Shown here: piece by piece, positions 1 through 5,986 of the stretch | Layout: each line of letters starts with the position of its first letter | Position numbering within the stretch: position 1 is the first letter of the stretch | NCBI RefSeq assembly: GCF_000682755.1 | Contig: NZ_AWFF01000098.1 | Span: 62,001 to 126,000 of the forward strand | DNA from: Hyphomonas beringensis | GTDB lineage: Bacteria > Pseudomonadota > Alphaproteobacteria > Caulobacterales > Hyphomonadaceae | Direction of reading: 5' to 3' | Length of the DNA stretch: 64,000 nucleotides | Position numbers and translations under genes: made by a program | The notes under the pieces: model-generated | Seen by the model: only the letters and a program-made list of their open reading frames with translations | Database searches by the model: none | Told to the model about the DNA's origin: nothing

Positions 1-689
1 GGCTTCGGGATGAGAAAGGCCGGCTCCGGTTTGTCTCCGGTCAGCAATTGCTCCGGATAGGCCGTAATAAAGACGACTTGCGCGTTACAGAATTCCTGAA
101 TTTCTTCGACTGCTTCCAGACCTGAGCTCTCATCAGCCAGACGCAGGTCTGCCAGGATAAGGGAAGGCTTGTGCATTTTGGCAAGGGCAACGGCCTGCGC
201 ATGCGTGTTCGCGGTTGCAGGAACAGTATGTCCCAGTCCCCGCAAAGTCGTAGCCAGGTCATAGGCGATAAAAGGTTCGTCCTCGATCACCATGGCCGTT
301 GTGGCCAGAGAAGACAAAAGCTCCTCAGTTGCATTCCTGACGCGGTCCTGAACGCTATCTGTCTCGATATCCAGTGCCTCTGCCACTTCTTCATCCGAGA
401 AATTCTCGACTGAGGTCAGCAGAAGTGCCCGGCGATCTGTCGTATTTGCAAGGCGCAGATACTCCGGCAAGATGTCGCTCGCCTCGATCTGTACGTCTAC
501 CAAATCCCCAAGCGCCTTGTAAAAGGCGGGACGCGAACTGGCGGTATGGCTTAGGTCCAGCTTATCTTCGAGAAGTTGATTCAGGAGGTCTTCAACCAGC
601 TGATCTCCTTCACGTTGTTTGCCCGTGAGAGAGCGGGCATAGCGCCGCAACGATGGCAAAAGGGCCTGAAGGTGTTCGTGCAACGGCAT
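1..689 (-). CDS. Second PhyR-type response regulator (partial, runs off left edge)
   Basis: Start ATG at 689, reading leftwards; 229 codons are visible without a stop. Residues 1-130 form a sigma-like domain (opening MPLHEHLQALLPSLRRYARS, similar to the start of the PhyR at 4231-5025). Residues about 132-229 are a receiver domain with the acidic pair in VIEDEP, phosphoacceptor D181 in LILADLRLADESSG, FITA and the conserved Lys in LIPKP. Known for the family: phosphorylated PhyR uses its sigma-like domain to sequester NepR and free EcfG. It is divergent from an ECF sigma gene at 1015 and no nepR lies between them. All receiver residues are intact, so it is probably a working paralogue; whether it binds the same NepR is unknown. 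The C-terminus lies outside the window. Confidence 0.88.
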   Translation of the reverse strand, partial: MPLHEHLQALLPSLRRYARSLTGKQREGDQLVEDLLNQLLEDKLDLSHTASSRPAFYKALGDLVDVQIEASDILPEYLRLANTTDRRALLLTSVENFSDEEVAEALDIETDSVQDRVRNATEELLSSLATTAMVIEDEPFIAYDLATTLRGLGHTVPATANTHAQAVALAKMHKPSLILADLRLADESSGLEAVEEIQEFCNAQVVFITAYPEQLLTGDKPEPAFLIPK

Positions 690-1014
690 AATAGGCCCCG
701 CGATGGTTATGGCATCGTTCAAGTCTGAGGATCGGCATTCGCGGTTCGTTAACCTGAAACTGTGATCATGCTGAAAGATAGAACAAAAAAGTGAATGTGG
801 AGAGTGTGTTTCTTCCAAAATAGCATGGCAAAAAGAGGGCAGTTTCTCTCTCATGCGTATAGCGTCGCAGGCTTGGAAGAAAATGCATATTTCCACCCAG
901 GGCTTCAGTGGACACAGAGTGTCCCTGCAATATCTGGGGCAGAAATGCCTCTCAATAGGTGCCCGCTAAGGGCTAGGTGGTTTGGTTGAGGAAACAACCG
1001 GGGGACAAGATATC
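690..1014. other. Intergenic region between divergent phyR2 and ecf2
   Basis: 325 bp without a convincing gene; a 64-codon frame at 795-989 has no ribosome site and no recognisable product. I find no GGAAC-N16-CGTT site on either strand here, unlike the other stress genes. It holds a perfect 6-3-6 inverted repeat, GGACAC-AGA-GTGTCC, at 910-924, and a short GGTT/AACC hairpin just before the ecf2 ribosome site (about 984-1000). Confidence 0.5.
910..924. repeat. Perfect inverted repeat upstream of ecf2, possible operator
   Basis: GGACAC-AGA-GTGTCC, about 90 bp before the ecf2 start codon. The arms match completely around a 3-base centre. The size fits a dimeric regulator site, but no binding protein can be named from sequence alone. 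Confidence 0.35.
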
Positions 1015-1623
1015 ATGTGCAAGAGCGATGACTGTTCTGTAGAAAACTGGTCTTTTGTTGATGAGCTGGAAGCCATGCTTCCGCAAATGCGCGCCTTTGC
1101 GCGAAGTCTCTGTCATGATGTAACTCTGGCCGACGACATTGTTCAGTCCGCCTGCCTGAAAGCCTGGGGCGCAGCGGATACGTTCGACCGTACTGCCAGT
1201 ATGCGCCCATGGATTCTGCGAATCGTTCGGAATGAGTATCTGCAGCATTGCCGGCGCTCGTGGCGCACTGTCGATGTCGAACATGGCTATCTTGAGGATA
1301 CACTGGTCGACCATTGCGCTGCAGAGACGGTAAATGATGCGTCGCGCGCGATTCAGGAAATCTATGCCCTGCCGGTTAAGCAGCGGGACGCAATTATTCT
1401 CGTTCTGGGTGCCGGGCTGACATATGAAGAGGCCGGTGAGGTCATGGGCTGTTCCGCGGGTACGATCAAAAGCCGCGTAAGCCGGGCCCGTGCAATCCTG
1501 ATGGATGGTTTGAACGGTGTGACCCAGCTATCATCGCGCCGTGACGCGCCTGATGTCAGCCATATGCCGCAAATGCACCGGCTGGTTCAGCATGCCGAAA
1601 TACTTATGGCCAGAGCTGCCTGA
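1015..1623 (+). CDS. EcfG-like ECF sigma factor, second copy
   Basis: 202 aa from the ATG at 1015, which has a GGGGGA ribosome site; a TTG at 982 would give 213 aa and is less likely. Region 2 is seen in MRAFARSLCHDVTLADDIVQ and LKAW, region 4 in LPVKQRDAIILVLGAGLTYEEAG and the HTH end CSAGTIKSRVSRAR. This is the EcfG/ECF15 pattern and closely parallels the protein at 5390-5986, but the C-terminal tail differs. It is divergent from a phyR paralogue (1-689) and has no adjacent nepR. Inferred role: an accessory general stress sigma factor, perhaps sharing NepR with the main module or acting on a subset of promoters. Confidence 0.88.
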   Translation: MCKSDDCSVENWSFVDELEAMLPQMRAFARSLCHDVTLADDIVQSACLKAWGAADTFDRTASMRPWILRIVRNEYLQHCRRSWRTVDVEHGYLEDTLVDHCAAETVNDASRAIQEIYALPVKQRDAIILVLGAGLTYEEAGEVMGCSAGTIKSRVSRARAILMDGLNGVTQLSSRRDAPDVSHMPQMHRLVQHAEILMARAA

Positions 1624-1629
1624 GCTTAT

Positions 1630-2277
1630 TCAGGCCATCAGGAAAAAGACACTGACAGAGTAAATCGTCGTGAGTGCAGCCATTTTTATGCCGGCAGAGA
1701 CCAGGAATGGCCGCAAGTCATTCCATGTTGTGTCTCGCGCTACGGCGGCAACTGCGGTTGCGATTTCCAGATGCACGCCTTCATGGCTTTGCCCCGCCAG
1801 CATCAGGACAATTTTGGTCGAGCGGGATGTGGGTGTTGCGCGCGCTTCAGTCAGAACTTCCTGAAACACGCGAGCCGCTACAACTTCACTGAGCGCGCGG
1901 CGAGGGCGCCAGCCATATTTGGAGAGTTCTGCGGCTCCTAGCCAGACAAAAGGCCAACTGATCCACATATCCCGCAACAAGAACATTGCTAGGGTTATGC
2001 CTGTTAGCACGGCGAATAACTCGCGCTCGATCAGTTGTGTATGATAGATGCCCCACAGCACTGCGAGGATGGTGAGTTTACATCCTGTGGCGATGGCAAA
2101 GCGCCGAAAGCTCTTTCGTAGAAAGTCATGAGCATGCCGTTTAACGCGCCGGCGCGTTTCGATCGCGGCATCCTGGATAGCCTTGTCCTTCTGCGCGGTA
2201 ACGCCGCGCTCCAGATACTTGCGCCCAAGTGCCAGTCCAGCACCGACCGCAGATGCAATAAGCAGGACAGATCTCAT
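1630..2277 (-). CDS. Conserved-looking membrane protein, unrecognised
   Basis: 215 aa, start ATG 2277, stop just 6 bp from the convergent ecf2 stop. Hydrophobic segments lie at the N-terminus (LLIASAVGAGLALG), around residues 65-100 and at the C-terminus (MAALTTIYSVSVFFLMA), with a basic middle region. I do not recognise the family. It is the last of three minus-strand genes that can be read from the EcfG-type promoter at 3072-3096, although a strong stem-loop (2295-2332) stands between it and the gene upstream and may reduce expression. A general stress envelope protein is the best inference. Confidence 0.65.
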   Translation of the reverse strand: MRSVLLIASAVGAGLALGRKYLERGVTAQKDKAIQDAAIETRRRVKRHAHDFLRKSFRRFAIATGCKLTILAVLWGIYHTQLIERELFAVLTGITLAMFLLRDMWISWPFVWLGAAELSKYGWRPRRALSEVVAARVFQEVLTEARATPTSRSTKIVLMLAGQSHEGVHLEIATAVAAVARDTTWNDLRPFLVSAGIKMAALTTIYSVSVFFLMA

Positions 2278-2294
2278 GCTTTATATATAGGAAA

Positions 2295-2332
2295 CCCTGG
2301 CGGCTTTGTCGCCTCCCGAGGCGCCGCCAGGG
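2295..2332 (-). terminator. Nested stem-loop between two stress membrane genes (attenuator or processing site)
   Basis: Outer arms CCCTGGCGGC (2295-2304) and GCCGCCAGGG (2323-2332) pair over 10 bp; inside, GCCTC (2311-2315) and GAGGC (2318-2322) form a second 5-bp stem. On the minus strand it is followed by only a short T stretch, so it may be a partial terminator or an mRNA-stabilising hairpin rather than a full stop. Confidence 0.5.
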
Positions 2333-2338
2333 CTAGAA

Positions 2339-2737
2339 TTATAGTAACCCCAGCAAGAGCCTCTGGGCGTGCCTTGTCGCTGCTTTAGGGTCGCGTACCA
2401 ACGTGTAGCCCAAGATCAATGCGCCTGCGGTAACAGATACGGGATATTTTTCGACCAGCTTTTTGAGAGTATCAAAAGGCAGGTCTGCCAGAGCATCTGC
2501 CGTGCTGTCTTCCAGATCATCAATCTCTTCCGAAGAGGGCCGATATGGCTTCAGGAAAAGATACATCATGATGACCGAAATCAGCATCAGGATGGAAGAC
2601 ACAAGAAAACACGCTGCAGTCATGCCTATGACGGCAGCCAGAGCCAGCACCCCTGCCGTCATCAAAGCGAGAATGCCGCAAAATCCACACAGGATTCCTA
2701 CAGCTGCCGCTAGGAGCCGCCCCTTTGTGGCATCCAT
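2339..2737 (-). CDS. Small integral membrane protein of the stress operon
   Basis: 132 aa, start ATG 2737, only 4 bp after the stop of the DUF883-like gene, so co-transcribed. Two long hydrophobic hairpins at about residues 8-62 (LLAAAVGILCGFCGILALMT and the LISVIMMYLFL region), an acidic linker (SSEEIDDLEDSTADALADLP), and a C-terminal amphipathic part. The arrangement resembles DUF1469/phage-holin-like stress membrane proteins that accompany DUF883 proteins, but I cannot assign the family with certainty. Reads from the EcfG-type promoter at 3072-3096. Confidence 0.7.
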   Translation of the reverse strand: MDATKGRLLAAAVGILCGFCGILALMTAGVLALAAVIGMTAACFLVSSILMLISVIMMYLFLKPYRPSSEEIDDLEDSTADALADLPFDTLKKLVEKYPVSVTAGALILGYTLVRDPKAATRHAQRLLLGLL

Positions 2738-2741
2738 ATTA

Positions 2742-3041
2742 TTATTTGCCCCTCATCATCGCGATGATGAGGCCCGCGCCAAAGGCAATGCCCACTGCTG
2801 CAAGAGGATTGTCTCGAATCTGTGTTTCGACCTCAGAACGGGTTTCCTTGAACTGTGTTCCAGCTTTGTCGGCCAGATCCTTGCCTTTTTCCATCCCGTC
2901 CTGCGCCTTCACTTTGGCCAGCCCGCGAACATCTTCGATAATGCTTTTGAGATCACCGCGCAGCATGGCGATGTCATCTTTCAGCGCAGCATAATCGCTT
3001 TCGGCTTCGGCTTTGAGAATGGTTTCAGTCTTACCCGTCAT
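2742..3041 (-). CDS. DUF883/ElaB-like stress membrane protein
   Basis: 99 aa, start ATG 3041 with ribosome site AGGAG. Residues 1-70 are a charged helix likely to form a coiled coil; residues 75-99 contain RDNPLAAVGIAFGAGLIIAM, the C-terminal membrane anchor with the R-x-N/H-P-L-A-A-V-G motif of the DUF883 (ElaB/YqjD) family. Family members in enterobacteria are inner-membrane proteins that associate with ribosomes or membranes in stationary phase. First gene of a minus-strand operon; a perfect EcfG-type promoter (3072-3096) ends about 31 bp before the start. Confidence 0.8.
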   Translation of the reverse strand: MTGKTETILKAEAESDYAALKDDIAMLRGDLKSIIEDVRGLAKVKAQDGMEKGKDLADKAGTQFKETRSEVETQIRDNPLAAVGIAFGAGLIIAMMRGK

Positions 3042-3071
3042 GGGAGTCTCCTATTCAAGATTCCCTAGTGC

Positions 3072-3096
3072 AACGCAGAACCGGCATGGAAGTTCC
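3072..3096 (-). promoter_or_regulatory. EcfG-type promoter, exact consensus, for the 3041-to-1630 operon
   Basis: On the minus strand: GGAAC (3096-3092), 16 bases, CGTT (3075-3072). This is the -35/-10 pair published for alphaproteobacterial general stress sigma factors (SigT/EcfG). The expected start of transcription is about 3065, leaving a leader of about 24 nt that contains the AGGAG site of the gene at 3041. It lies back-to-back with the promoter at 3107-3131. Confidence 0.85.
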
Positions 3097-3106
3097 CTGA
3101 TGATGT

Positions 3107-3131
3107 GGAACGAAACCAGGGCCCAGACGTT
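3107..3131 (+). promoter_or_regulatory. EcfG-type promoter, exact consensus, for the Crp/Fnr gene
   Basis: GGAAC (3107-3111), 16 bases, CGTT (3128-3131). The ATG of the Crp/Fnr gene begins at 3140, 9 bases after the -10 element, so the message would have almost no leader. Only 10 bp separate this promoter from the divergent one at 3072-3096. Confidence 0.85.
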
Positions 3132-3139
3132 TGCAGGCC

Positions 3140-3967
3140 ATGCAGGTATTTCGAAACAGACTATCACAATATGTAACGCTGGATGATGTCATCTGGAGTG
3201 AATTTGAAAAGCTTCAGACTCAGAACAAAGCCTATGAGGCAGGGGATGACCTGATCCGCGTTGGTCAGCGTCCCAAACATGTTTTTCTTCTCACGGAAGG
3301 TTGGGCGATCCGGCATCGCACATTGGAAGATGGCCGCCGGCAGATTGTAAACTTCATGCTTCCTGGTGATGTATTTGACCTGCAGGTACTTGCTGGACTT
3401 GAGGCGGACCATGGTGTCACGGCCGTAAATCGCACCGCGACTATGCGCATTGAGGCCGATGAGTTCATTACTATGCTGAAGAAGAGCGGACCTTTGGCTT
3501 CTGCCTTCTGGTGGTCAGCCGTACAGGAAGAATCCATCCTGCGTGAGCAAATTGTCCGCGTGGGTCGCCGATCTGCCCGGGAGCGGATCGGGCACCTTCT
3601 TCTTGAGCTGCAGCGCCGCCTTCAGGCCGCTATCGGGTCAGACAATGATGTCATGCCCTTGCCATTGACGCGAACCGACCTGGCCGATGCACTTGGGCTG
3701 ACCCCAGTACACGTCTCTAGAACCATGTCCGCACTTCGCCGGGCAGGCCTGATCGAAGAGTCGCGCGGCCGAGTAAAAATTCTCGACGCAGACAAGCTGG
3801 CCCGTCAGTCACATTTTGACATGGACTATTTGCACATGCGGCGCCTGGATCTCCTGAATGGGAGCGACGGCATGAATGGGCACGCCGCCGCACACAATGG
3901 AAATGGCAGCAGCCACCAGGGCCTGACCGCCTCAACATTACGCCCGCCACGTTCGCGAGATTACTGA
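3140..3967 (+). CDS. Crp/Fnr-family transcription regulator, stress-controlled
   Basis: 275 aa from the ATG at 3140; a TTG at 3131 is in frame but lies inside the promoter -10. Residues about 20-120 are a cyclic-nucleotide-binding-type beta roll (VFLLTEGWAIRHRTLEDGRR, VNFMLPGDVFDLQ); residues about 145-220 carry the winged HTH (LTRTDLADALGLTPVHVSRT). No N-terminal cysteine cluster is present, so it is not an Fnr oxygen sensor. The last 35 residues are a Gly/Asn/His-rich tail. A perfect EcfG-type promoter places it downstream of the general stress response; it probably relays that response to a second tier of genes. Ligand unknown. The small gene at 3994 may be co-transcribed. Confidence 0.85.
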   Translation: MQVFRNRLSQYVTLDDVIWSEFEKLQTQNKAYEAGDDLIRVGQRPKHVFLLTEGWAIRHRTLEDGRRQIVNFMLPGDVFDLQVLAGLEADHGVTAVNRTATMRIEADEFITMLKKSGPLASAFWWSAVQEESILREQIVRVGRRSARERIGHLLLELQRRLQAAIGSDNDVMPLPLTRTDLADALGLTPVHVSRTMSALRRAGLIEESRGRVKILDADKLARQSHFDMDYLHMRRLDLLNGSDGMNGHAAAHNGNGSSHQGLTASTLRPPRSRDY

Positions 3968-3993
3968 GACATGAATCGTCAAGGAGACACAGA

Positions 3994-4140
3994 ATGAATA
4001 AGACTGTACACGAACAGGACGTCACGCCCAAGGAGGCTCGACAGGGGCGTCGGGTGGGGCTCGTAAAAATACTTGGGATCGGCATAGCCGTTGCCGTTCT
4101 TGGCATTATCGTTGTGGCACTGGTCCAGAATATGGGCTGA
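3994..4140 (+). CDS. Small single-span membrane protein, 48 aa
   Basis: ATG 3994 with ribosome site AAGGAGA, 26 bp after the Crp/Fnr stop and followed at once by a strong terminator, which supports a real short gene. Residues 1-22 are polar and basic; residues 24-45 (LVKILGIGIAVAVLGIIVVA) are one membrane helix. Function unknown; probably co-expressed with the Crp/Fnr regulator under EcfG. Confidence 0.65.
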   Translation: MNKTVHEQDVTPKEARQGRRVGLVKILGIGIAVAVLGIIVVALVQNMG

Positions 4141-4160
4141 TTTTACAATCGCCAAACATG

Positions 4161-4200
4161 AAAAAGCCGCGCAGTCCTGATGGGCTGCGCGGCTTTTCTT
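4161..4200. terminator. Bidirectional rho-independent terminator
   Basis: Arms AAAAGCCGCGCAG (4162-4174) and CTGCGCGGCTTTT (4185-4197) pair perfectly over 13 bp with a 10-base loop, with A and T tracts on the two sides. It separates the small membrane gene (plus) from the convergent phyR (minus). Confidence 0.92.
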
Positions 4201-4230
4201 TTGGGATTAGGTGCCCTGGCGGGCTGATCC

Positions 4231-5025
4231 TTACGCGTCGACCCGCGCACCTGTAGCCGGATGGAAGAACAGGGCCTGGCCAATGGCTGCCTTGACCGTG
4301 TTTTCCTGGAAAGGCTTGGGAATCAGATAGGTCGGTTCTGGTCTTTCACCTGTCAGCAGGCGCTCCGGGAAGGCCGTGATGAAGATGATCGGAACATCAT
4401 GGTCGGCCAGGATGTCATGCGCGGCGTCAATGCCGGAAGATCCGTCAGCCAGCTGGATGTCACACAGAACCAGGCCGGGTGGGTTGGCGCCGAACAGACG
4501 CAGCGCCTCGCGATGTGTCGTGGCAATACCGGTAACGGTGTGGCCAAGATCTTCAACCAGGCTTTCGAGATCTGCCGCAATGATTGGCTCGTCCTCGATG
4601 ATCAGAACCTTCGTGGCCAGTTCGCCCTCGATTTCACGTTGGGCTTCCTGTTCCAGAAGGCGATGCTCTTCTTCAGTGATACCAAGAATTTTTGCAGCTT
4701 CTGCAGCCGTGAATCCCTCAAGGGCGGTCAGCAGAAATGCCTGGCGTTGAATGGGGGCCAGGGCTTGCAGTCTTTTATCGGCAGGGTCTGCCTGGCCAGA
4801 ACGCTCGCCTTCAAGCTGGGCGCCGGTCGTTCCCCAGATTACGTGGAAGAAACGGTACAGAGAAAGCCGAGAATCTTCTGTATCTTCAACGACTTCCGGG
4901 TTTTCGGCAAGGGCTTGGAGGGAGGCCCGGATATATGCGTCCCCACTCTCCTGACTGCCCGTGAGGGCGCGCGCATACCTGCGAAGGAATGGCAGGTGAG
5001 GGGCAAAGGATTTAACCAGACTCAT
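4231..5025 (-). CDS. phyR: General stress response regulator PhyR
   Basis: 264 aa from ATG 5025 (ribosome site AGAGAGG); the frame extends upstream but MSLVKSFAPHLPFLRRYARA is the usual PhyR N-terminus. Residues 1-135 are the EcfG-mimicking sigma-like domain; residues 138-255 the receiver, with EDEP (144-147), phosphoacceptor D189 in VLCDIQLADGSSG, FITAF and K237 in LIPKPF. Known mechanism: phosphorylated PhyR binds the anti-sigma factor NepR and so releases EcfG. It is divergent from nepR-ecfG-kinase, the classical arrangement. A possible EcfG-type promoter (5056-5080) would give feedback. Confidence 0.96.
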   Translation of the reverse strand: MSLVKSFAPHLPFLRRYARALTGSQESGDAYIRASLQALAENPEVVEDTEDSRLSLYRFFHVIWGTTGAQLEGERSGQADPADKRLQALAPIQRQAFLLTALEGFTAAEAAKILGITEEEHRLLEQEAQREIEGELATKVLIIEDEPIIAADLESLVEDLGHTVTGIATTHREALRLFGANPPGLVLCDIQLADGSSGIDAAHDILADHDVPIIFITAFPERLLTGERPEPTYLIPKPFQENTVKAAIGQALFFHPATGARVDA

Positions 5026-5055
5026 TGGGAACCTCTCTTTTGGGTACGCATTACT

Positions 5056-5080
5056 AAATCGTGAATTCGGGAAAAGTTCC
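5056..5080 (-). promoter_or_regulatory. Possible weak EcfG-type promoter of phyR
   Basis: GGAAC (5080-5076), 16 bases, then ATTT (5059-5056) on the minus strand. The -35 and the spacing match; the -10 keeps only TT. It is 30 bp upstream of the phyR start. phyR is autoregulated through EcfG in several alphaproteobacteria, but this site alone is a weak match. Confidence 0.35.
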
Positions 5081-5109
5081 ATGCGGTGAGAAATTTTCTC
5101 AACCTCTGT

Positions 5110-5134
5110 GGAACCTTTCTTGCCTGCATAAGTT
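5110..5134 (+). promoter_or_regulatory. EcfG-type promoter variant for nepR-ecfG
   Basis: GGAAC (5110-5114), 16 bases, AGTT (5131-5134): correct spacing with one mismatch in the -10 (A for C). It lies 56 bp before the nepR ATG and faces away from the phyR promoter candidate. Autoregulation of nepR-ecfG is known in the family. Confidence 0.6.
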
Positions 5135-5190
5135 TCTATACCAGACACTAGAATAGGTATCATGCAGTGAATCAGGTTAGATCAGGCGAT

Positions 5191-5379
5191 ATGGACAAGA
5201 GCGGGAAATCCAAATCCGTTTCGGCTGACCTCGGCACGAAACGGCGTACGCAGCGCATCGGTGAACAGCTGCGGAGAGTTTATGACGAGGTCGCCCAGGA
5301 AGATATTCCGGATGAGTTTCTTCGACTTCTCGAAGAAGCAGATCATGCCCGGACTTCCAAAACCTCAGATAAAACCTGA
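5191..5379 (+). CDS. nepR: Anti-sigma factor NepR
   Basis: 62 aa from ATG 5191 (a GTG at 5167 would give 70 aa). A basic N-terminus leads into the diagnostic helices IGEQLRRVYDEVAQEDIPDE and FLRLLEEAD. NepR holds EcfG inactive and is itself titrated by phosphorylated PhyR. It is 10 bp upstream of ecfG. Size and order match other alphaproteobacterial nepR-ecfG operons. Confidence 0.93.
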   Translation: MDKSGKSKSVSADLGTKRRTQRIGEQLRRVYDEVAQEDIPDEFLRLLEEADHARTSKTSDKT

Positions 5380-5389
5380 GGGGGGCACC

Positions 5390-5986
5390 ATGACAGACAA
5401 GATTGAGAAGCTCAGCGATAATGATTTCAAGCGTGAGCTTGCGGGTCTGATCCCGCATTTGCGGGCGTTTGCGCGCAGCTTGTGTGGGGATGCCACGCTC
5501 GCCGACGATCTGGCGCAGGATGCCATGCTCAAGGCATGGAATGCGCGGGAAAGTTTCCAGGCAGGGACGAACATGAAGGCGTGGGCCTTCACCATTCTAA
5601 GAAACGTATTCTATTCCGAAAAGCGCCGGTCCTGGCGCCGCACTCCGCTTGACCCGGAAGTGGCCGAGGCGACCCTGATTGCTAATAACAACCCTGCAGA
5701 TGGTCTGGACCTTTTGGCAATGCGTAATGCATTGGGGATGCTGCCGATTGATCAGAGGGAAGCCCTGATCCTCGTTGGTGCGGGCGGTATGGCATATGAA
5801 GAAGCTGCCGAAATCTGCGGTGTCGCTGTCGGAACCATCAAAAGCCGCGTGTCCCGTGCCCGCAAAGCTGTTGCAGAAATACTTGACACCAATTCTGCAG
5901 GCTACAGTGATGATAAAGGGATGACAGCTGGAGAGGCTTTCGAGGACATCATGCAGCAGGCGGACACAATAGCCGGTGTCGGATAA
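5390..5986 (+). CDS. ecfG: General stress sigma factor EcfG
   Basis: 198 aa from ATG 5390 with a strong GAGGGGGG ribosome site; the open frame begins earlier inside nepR and is not used. Region 2: LIPHLRAFARSLCGDATLAD and AMLKAWNARESF; region 4: LPIDQREALILVGAGGMAYE with the HTH end GVAVGTIKSRVSRAR. It is the ECF15 sigma factor that reads GGAAC-N16-CGTT promoters, several of which are in this window. Its 3' end overlaps the GTG start of the kinase gene by 11 bp, implying translational coupling. Confidence 0.95.
   Translation: MTDKIEKLSDNDFKRELAGLIPHLRAFARSLCGDATLADDLAQDAMLKAWNARESFQAGTNMKAWAFTILRNVFYSEKRRSWRRTPLDPEVAEATLIANNNPADGLDLLAMRNALGMLPIDQREALILVGAGGMAYEEAAEICGVAVGTIKSRVSRARKAVAEILDTNSAGYSDDKGMTAGEAFEDIMQQADTIAGVG

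Noticed and set aside
795-989. 64-codon frame upstream of ecf2
   Set aside because: No ribosome site and no recognisable sequence; it overlaps the ecf2 control region.
973-1314. 113-codon frame on the minus strand over ecf2
   Set aside because: It is antisense to a clear sigma factor gene, with no ribosome site or family features.
4261-5064. 267-codon plus-strand frame opposite phyR
   Set aside because: Antisense shadow of PhyR, whose domains and motifs are unambiguous.
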